A stretch of 64,000 nucleotides of DNA from Flavobacterium panacagri (GCF_030378165.1 NZ_CP119766.1:1798001-1862000), one strand, 5' to 3'. Positions 1 through 10,400 are shown, counted from the first letter of the stretch. Numbers and translations are program-made. The notes: generated by a model from the sequence alone, not told the origin.

Positions 1-425
1 ACTCCGGCATTTTTGGCGTTGTTTACATCTTCGTCATTTACTAAACCGCCTTTTCTGATTAATGTTTTAGCCAATTGTAAAATCGCTTCTGTTTTAGCAT
101 CTGTAGAGTTTCCTGTTCTTGCCGCGTGTAAAACTGCTGGATCTGCTTTTATCAATTTTTCTCCGATAAAAGTATGAGCTGCTAAACAGTAATCACAAGA
201 GTTGCTTTCTGAAACTGCTAATGCAATTAATTCGCCAGTTTTTGCACTTAATTTTCCGTGGCTTAATGCGCCGCTTAAGTTCAGATATCCTTCCAAAACC
301 GCTGGAGAATTCCCCATTGTTCTCATCATGTTTGGTACAACGCCTAATTTTGCTTGAACTGCGTTAAATAAATCTTTAGTTTTTCCTGTTACTTCTTCTG
401 GGTTTAATGCTGTTAATCGTGCCAT
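1..425 (-). CDS. AhpD/carboxymuconolactone decarboxylase-family protein, 3-prime end outside window
   Basis: The reading frame starts at the ATG ending at 425 (MARLTALNPEEVTGK...) and runs off the left edge after about 141 codons. It carries the AhpD-type redox motif C77-D-Y-C80-x3-H84 (SNSCDYCLAAH) in a helical, Ala-rich context. This is the signature of the carboxymuconolactone decarboxylase/AhpD superfamily. Members with this CxxC-x3-H motif are usually peroxidase-related thiol enzymes rather than true decarboxylases. The alkylhydroperoxidase-like role is inferred from the motif alone. The stop codon and final residues cannot be seen. Confidence 0.85.
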   Translation of the reverse strand, partial: MARLTALNPEEVTGKTKDLFNAVQAKLGVVPNMMRTMGNSPAVLEGYLNLSGALSHGKLSAKTGELIALAVSESNSCDYCLAAHTFIGEKLIKADPAVLHAARTGNSTDAKTEAILQLAKTLIRKGGLVNDEDVNNAKNAG

Positions 426-708
426 CGTATTTAATTTTTTAATGTTATTATTAGTTGTTGTCTTTTGACATTACAAAGTTGCGACGATTGCAGATTTTAA
501 AACATGGAGAATGTACGCTATATGATGGATAATTTTCCCTGAGTTTTTTTGATGAAGAATTATCTTGGTATTTCGATTTCTATAATAAAGTTTTTTAGGA
601 GCTAATCCCGCTATCCGTTCCAATCTTTTGTGCCGAACCCCAGCACAAAAGGATTTCCACTTTTATCGGGGCTGGGACACTCGGTTTCAAAAGAGTATTT
701 TCGTCTAG

Positions 709-813
709 TTTGTCATCCTGACGAAGGAAGGATCTCCATAAGTAGCTCCATAAAGATTGTCGATTCTCACTGCGGAATTTCTATTGCGATTTCTCGTTTC
801 TCGAAATGACAAA
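709..813. repeat. Dispersed intergenic repeat, copy 1
   Basis: About 105 bp bounded by 8-bp perfect inverted termini TTTGTCAT and ATGACAAA. Read on the minus strand it matches the segment beginning at 62981: both open with TTTGTCATTT, continue with GAGAAATC, then a run ending AATCGACAATCTTT, then ATCCT or TATCCTCC. The two copies are in opposite orientation and sit in unrelated intergenic gaps. No coding potential is seen, so it resembles a small non-autonomous or REP-like element. Confidence 0.6.
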
Positions 814-826
814 TGATTGTCAAAAA

Positions 827-860
827 AAAACAGGTTGTCCTTTTAAGGATAACCTGTTTT
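827..860 (-). terminator. Terminator of the M1 peptidase gene
   Basis: A 12-bp stem (CAGGTTGTCCTT with AAGGATAACCTG, one G-U pair) followed on the minus strand by a run of T residues (the A tract at 822-830). It lies just past the stop codon of the peptidase at 882. Confidence 0.8.
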
Positions 861-881
861 TAATAACATTCTTGAAAAAAA

Positions 882-2729
882 CTATTTCAAAACCCCTTCA
901 ACAGCCTGAATAGTCGTTGCATGATAACCAGATTTTGCTTTATCAAAAACCTGTTTTGCCCAAACTTTTCCTTCAGGAGTTTTAACCATTTCTTTATAAA
1001 GCATCATTACAGATCCAGTTCTGCTAATTCCTATCAAAAATTGCTCAATGGCAGGATAAGCTGGTTTGTATTGATGAATTAATGCCTGAACAAACCATTG
1101 ACGTTTAATGATAAAATTACCGCCTTTTGTAAAGTTGAATTCTTTATCAATTGCCTCCATTTCTTTTGCTGTAATATCAGCTGGGAGATGGTCAATAAAA
1201 TGCTGTTTTTCGGCAGTAGTTGTAATTTTTTTGCTTAAACCTGCAACGCCAGTTTCTCTCCAGTTTTTTTGAATTTTATCAATCGCATCAAAATCAGCTG
1301 AACTTACAGGAGTTATGTTTGATGGAATTCCCGGTTTGTAAATCCAATCTTCCAATTTGATTTTGTCTGCTAAAGTTTTGTCTCCTTTGATAAGATTTTC
1401 GTTTAAATATTTAACAAAATCTTCTGTCGTAATCGATTTGAAGGCATGTGCATCAAAATAATTTTTGATAAAAACATCAAATTTTTCACGTCCAACAGCG
1501 TTTTCAATAACTCTCAAGAAAGCATACCCTTTTACATAAGGAATCATACTGATTCCGTCATCAGGATTTCTTCCAGTCAAACTCACTTTTAGTCTAGTGT
1601 CAGGACTTGTGCCTCCATATTCTGCTACATTATCAATCAATTCTTTGCGAGTAATAACGTTTTGCATGTCAAATTCTTTCTTTCCAAAAATGGCTTCTCC
1701 AATTCTGTGTTCAACATAAGTAGTAAAACCTTCGTTCAACCAAATATCATCCCATGTAGCGTTTGTAACTAAGTTGCCGCTCCAGCTGTGTCCTAATTCG
1801 TGTGCCAATAAGCTCGTAAGCGAACGATCTCCTGCAATAACGCCTGGAGTTAAGAAAGTTAGATTTGGATTTTCCATTCCGCCATAAGGGAAACTTGGAG
1901 GTAAAACCAAAACATCATAACGTCCCCAACGGTAAGGGCCATATAATTTTTCAGCAGCTACAACCATTTTTCCTAGTTCAGCAAATTCATAGGCCGATTT
2001 TTTTAGCATTGATGGTTCTGCATAAACTCCTGTTCTATTGTCGATTGCTTGAAATTCGATATCTCCAACTGCAATTGCCATTAAATAAGACGGAATTGCT
2101 TTGTCTTGTTTAAAAGTATAAACACCAGTATCATTTTTCTTCTGCGGATTTACAGCACTCATAACCGCTAATAAATCTTTAGGAACCGTAACTTTTGCAT
2201 TGTAGGTAAAACGAACTCCCGGAGAATCCTGACACGGAATCCAGGTACGTGACCAAACACTTTCTCCTTGAGAGAACAAGAAAGGTTTCTTTTTGTCAGC
2301 AGTTTGTTCTGGTTTTAACCATTGTAATGCTACAGCTTCTTTAGTTGTGTTGTAGTAAATGTTTACTTTGGTTGTATTTGGTTCAATGGTAATATGAAGC
2401 GGTTTTCCATGAAATTCAGTGGCTGCTCCAAGTTCAAATTTGGTTTCTTTTTCTTCATCACCTAAAGTAACTTTTGTAATGTTTAAAGTGTTTTCGTCGA
2501 AAATAATTTCGTTTCCTTTGCTGATGTTATCAATTGTCCAAGATGCTTTTCCTGAAATCGTCTGTGTATCAAAATCAACTTTGATATCAAGATCAAGATG
2601 TTTTGCAACGGCAAGTTCTGGTTTAGAGTAACTGTGTTCGTCTATAACAGCAGTAGTTTTTTCTGTTTGCTCTTTTTTCTGGCAGGCAATTGCTGTCAGA
2701 AACAAAGCGAAAAGAATTAGTTTCTTCAT
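882..2729 (-). CDS. M1-family metallo-aminopeptidase lipoprotein, LTA4-hydrolase type
   Basis: Zinc aminopeptidase of 615 residues, probably on the periplasmic side of the cell envelope, removing N-terminal residues from peptides. The M1 signatures are complete: GGMEN exopeptidase loop at 283-287, HELGH at 310-314, and the third zinc ligand E333 in the NEGF motif, 19 residues after H314. The N-terminus is a lipoprotein signal (LTAIAC, lipid-modified Cys about 16). Total length and the C-terminal helical part with PGIPSN agree with the leukotriene A4 hydrolase-like branch of M1. It follows pdhC on the same strand, but a terminator at 2769-2800 separates them, so it probably has its own promoter. 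Whether it has epoxide hydrolase activity cannot be told. Confidence 0.93.
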   Translation of the reverse strand: MKKLILFALFLTAIACQKKEQTEKTTAVIDEHSYSKPELAVAKHLDLDIKVDFDTQTISGKASWTIDNISKGNEIIFDENTLNITKVTLGDEEKETKFELGAATEFHGKPLHITIEPNTTKVNIYYNTTKEAVALQWLKPEQTADKKKPFLFSQGESVWSRTWIPCQDSPGVRFTYNAKVTVPKDLLAVMSAVNPQKKNDTGVYTFKQDKAIPSYLMAIAVGDIEFQAIDNRTGVYAEPSMLKKSAYEFAELGKMVVAAEKLYGPYRWGRYDVLVLPPSFPYGGMENPNLTFLTPGVIAGDRSLTSLLAHELGHSWSGNLVTNATWDDIWLNEGFTTYVEHRIGEAIFGKKEFDMQNVITRKELIDNVAEYGGTSPDTRLKVSLTGRNPDDGISMIPYVKGYAFLRVIENAVGREKFDVFIKNYFDAHAFKSITTEDFVKYLNENLIKGDKTLADKIKLEDWIYKPGIPSNITPVSSADFDAIDKIQKNWRETGVAGLSKKITTTAEKQHFIDHLPADITAKEMEAIDKEFNFTKGGNFIIKRQWFVQALIHQYKPAYPAIEQFLIGISRTGSVMMLYKEMVKTPEGKVWAKQVFDKAKSGYHATTIQAVEGVLK

Positions 2730-2768
2730 TTTGTGAGGTTTTGAATTTGAGGATGAAAATTAAACAAA

Positions 2769-2800
2769 AAATCCCGCTTTGAATAAACAAAACGGGATTT
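2769..2800 (-). terminator. Terminator downstream of pdhC
   Basis: Stem AAATCCCG with CGGGATTT followed on the minus strand by TTTTTGTTTA. It lies between the pdhC stop at 2821 and the start of the M1 peptidase. Confidence 0.75.
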
Positions 2801-2820
2801 AATTATAAAATTAACAAAGA

Positions 2821-4473
2821 TTACGCCAACATTGTAACTGGGCTTTCGATGTATTGTTTTAATGTTTGTAAGAACTGAGCGCCAGTTGCGCCGTCAATTG
2901 TTCTGTGGTCACAAGCTAATGATAACATCATGGTGTTTCCAACTACGATTTGACCGTTTTTAACTACTGGTTTCTCAACGATTGCTCCTACAGAAAGGAT
3001 AGCAGAGTTTGGCTGATTAATAATTGAATTAAATTCAGTAATACCAAACATACCAAGGTTAGATACTGTAAAAGTACTTCCTTCCATTTCTTGCGGTCCT
3101 AATTTTTTGTTTTTAGCTCTTCCAGCAAGATCTCTTACTGAACCACCAATTTGAGATAAACTCATAGCATCTGTAAATTTCAATACAGGAACTACTAATC
3201 CGTCTTCAACAGCTACAGCAACACCAATGTTTACGTGGTGGTTGATGATGATAGCATCTTCTTTCCACTGAGAGTTGATTTTTGGGTGTTTTTTCAATGC
3301 TAAAGCACAAGCTTTGATTACCATATCGTTGAAAGATACTTTTGTATCTGGAACGCTGTTGATGGCAGCTCTAGCCTGCATTGCTTCGTCCATGCTTACT
3401 TCGATCACTAAGTTATAGTGAGGTGCAGTAAATAAAGATTCTGCCAAACGTTTAGCGATGATTTTACGCATTTGAGAATTTTTGATCTCTTCTGTGTAAA
3501 CTTCTCCAGCAGGAACAAATACTTTTGGTGCGGCAGGAGCAGATGCTTCTTGTTTAGCAGCAGGTGCTGAAGCAGCAGTTTGTGTTTGTGCAGATGGAGT
3601 AAAGTTTTCGATATCGCTTTTTACGATACGTCCATTTTCTCCAGATCCTTTTACTTGGTTTAATGAAATTCCTTTATCAGAAGCAATTTTCTTAGCTAAA
3701 GGCGAAGCTAAAATTCTTCCTCCGTTTGAAGTTTCAGCAGGAGCTTCTGTTGCTTTTTCAGCAGCAGGAGCAGTTTTTGTTTCTTCGGCAGCAGGAGCAC
3801 TTGCAGTTGCAGCGCCACCAGCAGTAAAGTTATCAGCAACTCCAGAAATGTCAGTTCCCGCAGGCCCAATGATAGCTAATAAGCTGTCAACAGGAGCAGT
3901 GCTTCCTTCTTGAATTCCGATGTATAATAATGTTCCAGCATTGAAAGACTCAAACTCCATTGTAGCTTTGTCTGTTTCAATTTCTGCTAAAATATCTCCT
4001 TCAGCTACAGTATCACCCACTTTTTTCAGCCAAGTTGCTACTGTACCTTCCGTCATTGTATCACTTAAGCGAGGCATAGTTACTACTATAACTCCTTTTG
4101 GTAATGCAGCTGCTTTTGCAGGAGCAGCAGTTTCAGTTTTTGCTTCAGCAGCAGGAGCATCCGCTTTTGGTTCCGAAGCTTCGGAACTAGCAGCAGGAGC
4201 ATCGCCACCAGCTAAAAGAGCAGAAATATCTTCTCCTTCTTTACCAATGATGGCTAATAATGAATCAACAGGAGCAGTTTCTCCTTCTTGAATTCCGATA
4301 TGTAAAAGAGTTCCTTCGTTAAAAGATTCGAACTCCATTGTTGCTTTGTCTGTTTCAATTTCAGCTAAGATATCACCTTCGCTTACTTTGTCGCCTACTT
4401 TTTTAAGCCAAGTTGCTACCGTTCCTTCAGTCATAGTATCGCTCAAACGAGGCATTGTTACTTTAATCGCCAT
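2821..4473 (-). CDS. pdhC: Pyruvate dehydrogenase E2, dihydrolipoamide acetyltransferase
   Basis: Core acyltransferase of the pyruvate dehydrogenase complex, passing the acetyl group from lipoamide to CoA in the cytoplasm. The 550-residue protein has two N-terminal lipoyl domains with lipoylation lysines K43 and K169 (both in ETDKATMEFESF), Ala/Pro-rich linkers, a peripheral E3/E1-binding domain around 251-290 (SPLAKKIA, GSGENGRI) and the catalytic domain from about 325 with H523 and D527 in the DHRTIDG motif. The start lies 4 nt after the pdhA stop, so the two are surely co-transcribed. The two lipoyl domains are almost identical in sequence, which suggests recent duplication or gene conversion. 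Confidence 0.96.
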   Translation of the reverse strand: MAIKVTMPRLSDTMTEGTVATWLKKVGDKVSEGDILAEIETDKATMEFESFNEGTLLHIGIQEGETAPVDSLLAIIGKEGEDISALLAGGDAPAASSEASEPKADAPAAEAKTETAAPAKAAALPKGVIVVTMPRLSDTMTEGTVATWLKKVGDTVAEGDILAEIETDKATMEFESFNAGTLLYIGIQEGSTAPVDSLLAIIGPAGTDISGVADNFTAGGAATASAPAAEETKTAPAAEKATEAPAETSNGGRILASPLAKKIASDKGISLNQVKGSGENGRIVKSDIENFTPSAQTQTAASAPAAKQEASAPAAPKVFVPAGEVYTEEIKNSQMRKIIAKRLAESLFTAPHYNLVIEVSMDEAMQARAAINSVPDTKVSFNDMVIKACALALKKHPKINSQWKEDAIIINHHVNIGVAVAVEDGLVVPVLKFTDAMSLSQIGGSVRDLAGRAKNKKLGPQEMEGSTFTVSNLGMFGITEFNSIINQPNSAILSVGAIVEKPVVKNGQIVVGNTMMLSLACDHRTIDGATGAQFLQTLKQYIESPVTMLA

Positions 4474-4477
4474 GATA

Positions 4478-5476
4478 TTATAATTTATGAGGTGTAAATG
4501 GATAGTCTTCTTGTGCGTATACTACATCGTATAATTGTTGTAAGTCTGGATATGGAGATTCTTCAGCGAATTTCGCACATTCTTCAACTAAGTCTTTAAC
4601 TTTTTGGTCAATTACTTCGATTTCTTCTTGTGTAGCATATTTTTGATCCAAGATTACGTCAAGAACTTGAGTAATTGGGTCAATTTTTTTGTACTCTTCA
4701 ACCTCTTCTTTAGAACGGTATAATTGTGCGTCAGACATAGAGTGTCCTCTGTAACGATACGTTTTCATTTCAAGGAAAGTTGGTCCATCTCCGCGACGCG
4801 CTCTTTCGATAGCTTCGTGCATTGCTTCGGCAACTTTTACAGGATTCATTCCGTCAACAGGTCCACAAGGCATTTCGTAACCTAAACCTAATTTCCAGAT
4901 GTCAGTGTGGTTTGCAGTTCTTTCTACAGAAGTTCCCATTGCATAACCGTTATTTTCAACGATAAATACAACTGGAAGTTTCCATAACATAGCCATGTTG
5001 AAAGCTTCGTGTAAAGAACCTTGTCTAGCAGCTCCGTCGCCAAAGTAAGTCATGGTAACACCGCCAGTGTTGAAATATTTGTCTGCAAAAGCAATACCAG
5101 CTCCTACAGGAATTTGAGCACCTACGATTCCGTGACCTCCATAAAAACCGTGCTCTTTAGAGAAAATGTGCATAGAACCTCCCATACCTTTAGAAGTTCC
5201 TGTTGCTTTTCCTAAAAGTTCGGCCATTACGTTTCTAGGATCAACTCCCATACCAATTGGCTGCACGTGGTTTCTGTAAGCAGTAATCATTTTATCTTTG
5301 GTCAAATCCATAGCGTGCAGTGCGCCAGCTAATACAGCTTCTTGACCATTATATAGGTGTAGAAAACCTCTAACTTTTTGTTGAATGTATAATGCTGCAA
5401 GTTTGTCTTCAAACTTTCTCCAAAGTAGCATGTCTTCATACCACTTTAAATATACCTCTTTTGTAACTTCTTTCAT
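4478..5476 (-). CDS. pdhA: Pyruvate dehydrogenase E1 component, alpha subunit
   Basis: Thiamine-pyrophosphate-dependent decarboxylating subunit, 332 residues, the usual length of a split E1-alpha. The TPP-binding motif runs from GDG (146-148) to VENN (about 173-176), and the phosphorylation-loop type segment RYRGHSMSD is present near 241-249. It is first in an operon with pdhC (4-nt gap). The partner E1-beta and the E3 lipoamide dehydrogenase are not in this window, so they are encoded elsewhere. A candidate promoter lies at 5578-5585, with a short CCCGA/TCGGG hairpin in the leader at about 5561-5574. Confidence 0.96.
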   Translation of the reverse strand: MKEVTKEVYLKWYEDMLLWRKFEDKLAALYIQQKVRGFLHLYNGQEAVLAGALHAMDLTKDKMITAYRNHVQPIGMGVDPRNVMAELLGKATGTSKGMGGSMHIFSKEHGFYGGHGIVGAQIPVGAGIAFADKYFNTGGVTMTYFGDGAARQGSLHEAFNMAMLWKLPVVFIVENNGYAMGTSVERTANHTDIWKLGLGYEMPCGPVDGMNPVKVAEAMHEAIERARRGDGPTFLEMKTYRYRGHSMSDAQLYRSKEEVEEYKKIDPITQVLDVILDQKYATQEEIEVIDQKVKDLVEECAKFAEESPYPDLQQLYDVVYAQEDYPFTPHKL

Positions 5477-5577
5477 CTGAATTCTTTCTTTTGCTAAAGT
5501 TGTTTGTGTTATCGATTATTGTGCCTGTAACGCAAAATAGTTTCCTCCCACAAATTTGCGCCCGAAAGGTCGGGATG

Positions 5578-5585
5578 CAAAAATA
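5578..5585 (-). promoter_or_regulatory. Candidate pdhA promoter -7 box
   Basis: On the minus strand the sequence is TATTTTTG, an exact match to the Bacteroidota -7 consensus TAnnTTTG, about 100 nt before the pdhA start. A small CCCGACCTTTCGGG hairpin follows in the predicted leader. No clear -33 TTG was found. Confidence 0.45.
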
Positions 5586-5635
5586 AGACATTACATTTAA
5601 GAACTAAAATTTAATGACCACTTTTTGGCTTTTTT

Positions 5636-6118
5636 TTACAAGAACTTTTTATCAAACATCAATGGGAGTAAATTTTTCAATGATGATGATTTATAAACTT
5701 CGCCAATTTCACCCATAAAATAGATTTCAATAGGAGTTTCTTGTTTTATCTCATATTCTGCAATTGATTGTCGGCAAGAACCACAAGGCGGAATAGGAGC
5801 AGTGGTTTGGTTGGTGTCTGAAGCTGCTGTAATAGCCATTTTTAAAATTTTGGCTTCTGGATATGCGCTTCCTGCATAAAAAATAGCTGTTCTTTCGGCG
5901 CAAAGTCCAGACGGATAAGCCGCATTTTCCTGATTAGAACCCAGAATAATTTTTCCGTTATCTAAAAGCAAGGCTGCACCAACTCTAAACTTTGAATAAG
6001 GAGCATAAGCTTTTTTTCTAATCTCTATTGCCTGGTTCATTAAGTTCTGAATTTCTTCAGAAAGCTCGTTTAGATTGTCAAAAATTGTAAATGAAGTTGT
6101 TATATTGATCTCTTTCAT
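5636..6118 (-). CDS. cdd: Cytidine deaminase
   Basis: Deaminates cytidine and deoxycytidine to uridine and deoxyuridine in pyrimidine salvage. The 160-residue protein has the catalytic and zinc motifs of the homotetrameric class: C73-A-E75 (proton-shuttling Glu) and P110-P-C112-G-S-C115, plus the substrate-binding FRVGAA stretch near 44-49. It lies downstream of porV on the same strand, but the strong hairpin at 6138-6170 suggests independent transcription. The C-terminus is slightly longer than in many Cdd proteins. Confidence 0.95.
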   Translation of the reverse strand: MKEINITTSFTIFDNLNELSEEIQNLMNQAIEIRKKAYAPYSKFRVGAALLLDNGKIILGSNQENAAYPSGLCAERTAIFYAGSAYPEAKILKMAITAASDTNQTTAPIPPCGSCRQSIAEYEIKQETPIEIYFMGEIGEVYKSSSLKNLLPLMFDKKFL

Positions 6119-6137
6119 CTGTTTTTAAGGGAAAAAA

Positions 6138-6170
6138 AATCCAAATTCCTAAAATGCAGGAATTTGGATT
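6138..6170 (-). terminator. Terminator of the porU-porV operon
   Basis: A 13-bp perfect stem (AATCCAAATTCCT with AGGAATTTGGATT) followed on the minus strand by eight T residues. It lies between the porV stop and cdd. Confidence 0.85.
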
Positions 6171-6197
6171 ATGTTGTTTTTATTTTATTCTGTTCTT

Positions 6198-7403
6198 TTA
6201 ATACGTCTCGTATTTGTCTCCAAAGTTAAACGTTAAAGAGAAACGAAGTGTGTTTTCTAAAGGGTTTTTTATTTTCGAAGCAGAGAATAGGTAAGAAACA
6301 TCGATTTTCATGATATTGTATTTGAATCCTGCTCCTAATGAGAAAAACTGTTTAGCGCCTTTTTCTGGGCTTTCATGGTAGTATCCTAAACGCATCGCAA
6401 ATGAATCTTGATACATATATTCTGCAGCAAGGCTATAGGTAACTTCTTTCAGCTCTTCACTGAATCCGCCTGGTGCATCTCCAAAAGATTTGAATATTCC
6501 AGAAACCCATCCGATATTTCTATAATTGTTATAAGCGGCATCTGTAGCCTGTTGCTGTGTAATATCTTCAGGATCGTCAAAATCTCCATCTCCATTTCCG
6601 TCAACAGCTGCTTGAATTCCTGGAGGTGTTGGAACTAAAAGTTTAGTAAGTTCAGCACTTACAGCAAGTTTGTTGTAGTCGTCAAAAATAAAATCAAATC
6701 CTCCTCCTAATCTCAAATTGGCAGGTAAAAAATTGGTGCTAAAATCATCTCTGTCGTAACTGATTTTAGGGCCTAGATTCTGAAGATTAATACCTGCTCT
6801 CCATCTCCCATTGAAGTCTTGATAAGCAATTTCTTCTGATTGATAAAACGCAGCGACATCAACTGCAAATGTTCTTGCAGCTGTCGCATCGACATCTTCT
6901 GAAGCGACTTTTAAATTTGAGTTAATAAAACGAGCTGCGACAGCCATAGAGAATTCTTCGCTTAATTTTAGAGAGTAAGAGCCGTCTAAAGCAAATTCGT
7001 TTGGATTTACTCTTCTAGGAACTTCATTTGGGTCGCCTGTTTGTCTTAATTCAATATCTCCGAAACCAAAATAACGAAAACTTCCCGCAAAGGCGCTTCG
7101 TTCATTGATTTTGTTATAGTATGTTACTTGTCCTAAGGAGATGTCGTTGGCAAGATCTGTCAAATAAGGAGTGTAACTAATAGAAAGACCTTGAGCGTCT
7201 TCTGAAAACGCATATTTCGCTGGATTCCATTGTTGTGAGAACACGTCGGCAGAAGTGGCAACCCCTTGGTCACCTAAACCTGCTGCTCTAGCATCTGCAG
7301 CAACTAATAGAAAAGGAACTCCAGTTACTATAGGTCTTGATTCCTGAGCCTTTGAATTATAAAGGCTAAAAAGGCAAATTAATAAAAGTGATAGTTTTTT
7401 CAT
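6198..7403 (-). CDS. porV: Type IX secretion outer-membrane protein PorV (LptO)
   Basis: A 14-stranded-barrel type outer-membrane protein of the FadL superfamily. In the T9SS it shuttles cargo from the translocon and forms the attachment complex with PorU. The 401-residue protein has a Sec signal (cleavage near 19-20, NSKAQES) and the characteristic start of the mature chain (PIVTGVPFLLVAADARA), followed by alternating aromatic beta-strand segments to a C-terminal strand ending in FGDKYETY. It lies 41 nt downstream of porU on the same strand and is followed by a terminator, forming a two-gene operon. The order porV-porU-gldJ is the same as in F. johnsoniae, which supports the assignment strongly. 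Confidence 0.95.
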   Translation of the reverse strand: MKKLSLLLICLFSLYNSKAQESRPIVTGVPFLLVAADARAAGLGDQGVATSADVFSQQWNPAKYAFSEDAQGLSISYTPYLTDLANDISLGQVTYYNKINERSAFAGSFRYFGFGDIELRQTGDPNEVPRRVNPNEFALDGSYSLKLSEEFSMAVAARFINSNLKVASEDVDATAARTFAVDVAAFYQSEEIAYQDFNGRWRAGINLQNLGPKISYDRDDFSTNFLPANLRLGGGFDFIFDDYNKLAVSAELTKLLVPTPPGIQAAVDGNGDGDFDDPEDITQQQATDAAYNNYRNIGWVSGIFKSFGDAPGGFSEELKEVTYSLAAEYMYQDSFAMRLGYYHESPEKGAKQFFSLGAGFKYNIMKIDVSYLFSASKIKNPLENTLRFSLTFNFGDKYETY

Positions 7404-7444
7404 TTAAGGGACTTATGTTTTTGGTGGTGCAAATATATATAATA

Positions 7445-10400
7445 TTATAGGATGACAAGCTTTTCGTATTTTTCTGCTTTTTTATTTGTTAAATTTGATT
7501 TCACAGTTAATTTGTAAATATACACTCCTTTTCCAATTCTGTCTCCAAAATCGTCTTTTCCATCCCATGTAATCTCTCTCGATAAAAATCCTTCTGTCGT
7601 TATAGTTTGGTTTTTTGTCCAAACCACTTTTCCTGTTATAGTCATTACTTGCACTTGCACATCTAAGGGTTCGTAAGGTCTATTGTGAGAAAACCAAAAT
7701 TGTGTATAAGTTGAAAAAGGATTAGGATAGTTAAGAACATGTGATAATGTCAATGATTCGTCTCCTACAACCGTAAATTGAATCTCGCTTGTAACAGGAT
7801 TATTGTATACGTCCCAAGCGGTAAAACTTATGGTGTGGAGCCCCGGAGCTAAATTTCTAAACGGAAAACGCAGGTTTCCATTGGTGTAATCGTCTAATTT
7901 TGTTTGATAGTAATCGTTCAAAATATAAGGATTGCTCACATCTCCATCTAAAATAGCTACAATATCATGTCCAATTCCACTTGCTGTATTAATTCCGTTT
8001 TCGTCTTCTAAAAAAGCTAAAAGGAATGGAGATTCGTTTGTGATGCCTCCAGATACAAAAGTTTCATCGTTCATATATAACTTAACTTTCGGGCTAATAT
8101 TGTCCTGCGGTGCATTTTCATTAATCCCTCCAATCTTAATAATGTTATTATATCCAGTTTGGTTTTCTAAAGTAGTATTTTTCTTTGAATAAAAGCTAAT
8201 TTTTCCATTATCAACAGGAATTCGGATATCTCTTGGAACTACAAAGCTGAATTCAAATTGACCGTTTGCAACTGAAGCATTTCCTCTGAAAATGGTTTCA
8301 CCCAAAGTTTTAAACTGCATAGGCGGACTTAATCCATCATTGTTTAAAGTTGAATTCGTAAGCATTTTGTCAAAAATAGCAGTAGCTAATTCTCCATTAT
8401 AATTACTTAACAAAATATTGTTTTCGTCTGTGATTTCTCCAGATATTTTAATTTTAGATAATGATTTAAAATCGGGTATAGGCTGAGAAATTGCAATATC
8501 ATTTACTTTTGTTAGGTTGATTCTAGGTTTTGGAATCGCCAGCATTAAAGCAGGATCACCTAAATAGGTAACTACATTGCTGCCTGAGCTGGAGTTTTCG
8601 TTTTTAGAAATTCTCAGAGATTCTGCTATACTGTTGTATTGATTTGAGCCGAATGAAAGAAGATTTTTGTTTAAAGTACTGTTAAAGCTTTCTCCGTTTA
8701 TTTTTCCAATTTGGCGAATGGTAGTCAGCATAGAAATGGCTCCGCCTTTAGGATTCCAATAGACATATTCCCCGGCAGTTGGTCTTGATGGATCATCAAA
8801 TCTAGAAAATTCACAAGTGATGGTTATAAAAAGAGGATACTTATATTGATTGTTCAGGTTTTGGCCATCTGACTTTTCCCAAATTCTTTCGCTCGCAAGC
8901 CCATCTTCTCCGCCATGTCCTAGATAATTAAATACTAATGCTCCTTTTTCAAAAGCATTAAAGAAATCAGTTCTGGCTTTAGGGTATCTGGCTCCTCCGG
9001 CAGAAGCCTCTTGTGTATAGGCGTCTAAGAATATTTTTTCGATATTGAAAAAAGGTTTTTCAGTTGCAATTAAATCGGCTAATGCATTTTGGTTTGCCTG
9101 TAATGTTTGATCTCCAGCGGCGTCTGTATCGTCACTGATTAAAACAAAATTATTTCTCCAGTTTCCATATGATTTTGTGTCATGATATTCTAAAACTTTA
9201 TTAACCATTTCTTGTGCTTGTGCATTGTCTGAAACGATCATACGTCCAGTTGCAATGTCAATTCCGTCAAATGGATATCCAACAATTCCTTCGTTTGCAT
9301 CCATAAGTCCATAGAAGTCATCAGTGGCAAATCCGCCTTCGCCAACAGTAGTACTTGTTAGCGATTGATAAATAGGTACGATGTTGGTGTTGTTTGGAAT
9401 TCGATCCTTGTAATCATAAGAAGCATCTCCAAATAAGTTTAAATATTTTATTCTTTTTTCTGTAGAAGAGGCGTTCTCATAAATGTATTTTACGAAATTT
9501 CTAATCCCTGCAATATCTTGCTTTCCTGACGAGAATTCCTGATAGATATTTTCGAGCGAAACAACTTTGACATTTAAATTTGAATTGTTTCGATGAAAGT
9601 TGGCCAGTCTTTCTGCTTGAGAAACTAAAGATTTTGGTGTGACAATTAAATAATCGATGTCTTGAAAAGCATTTTGATTGTTTCTAAAAATAGTTCCTTT
9701 TAAGTTTTGATTTGCAATTTTAGACTGGTTTTCTTTTAAAGGAGTGTAATAATCAGATGCATCTATTGCTACATATTTTCGAATTTCTCCTAAATTGGCT
9801 TTAAAGCTAAAGCTGGCTTGGTTTGGGTTTTCAATTCTGGATACATTATATAGGTCAGTAACATCCCAGATTTGAGATATTCCCGTAGCGTTCCCAATTG
9901 TGTAATTGACAACTCCAGTTGTAGAGCCAGCGTCATTATATTGAAATGGAAACTGTTTTCCAGTTCCTGTAAGTTTTCGTTTTGCAGTTAGATTAATGTA
10001 GTCAAGGTAGCCTTTTGAGCCAGGAACTCCATTGTTGTTATAAATTAGTTTTATTTTAATGTTGTCAGCTCCTGTAAAAGTTGTGTTAGGAGGTAAGCTT
10101 TTGCTGAAGTACTTATTTTCGGAATCAGGTGTTAAAAAAGAATAATTTATCGTTCCAACATTTTGTCCATTTGCGGTAATCGCGAATGAAGTATTTGTAA
10201 ATGCGGCAGAAGCAGCGGTTACCTCTATTTTTACAGGTATGGTGGTGTCAAGATTTGGAAAAGTAAATGAAAACTCTTGTTCCTGATTAATGTCAAATGA
10301 TTCTCCAAGCCATTGACGGCCTAAATGAACAACGTTAGTTTGATCAATTTCATGAAATTGATAGTCATCAAACGTGTTTAGCTCTACTGTGCTGTTGGCT

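Larger units (their letters stand above)
426..881. other. 456-bp intergenic region with two repeat-like elements and a terminator
   Basis: No convincing gene. It holds the leader of the AhpD-like gene, a GC-richer block at about 598-680 containing a hairpin (CTTTTGTGC pairing with GCACAAAAG), a second block at 709-813 bounded by TTTGTCAT and ATGACAAA, and the terminator of the M1 peptidase at 827-860. Both blocks look like dispersed flavobacterial intergenic repeats, and the second has a relative at 62981-63080. Confidence 0.6.

Noticed and set aside
3920..4291. Open frame opposite pdhC (123 codons)
   Set aside because: It mirrors the Ala/Pro-rich linkers and lipoyl domains of pdhC; low-complexity Ala/Ser/Val composition and no promoter.
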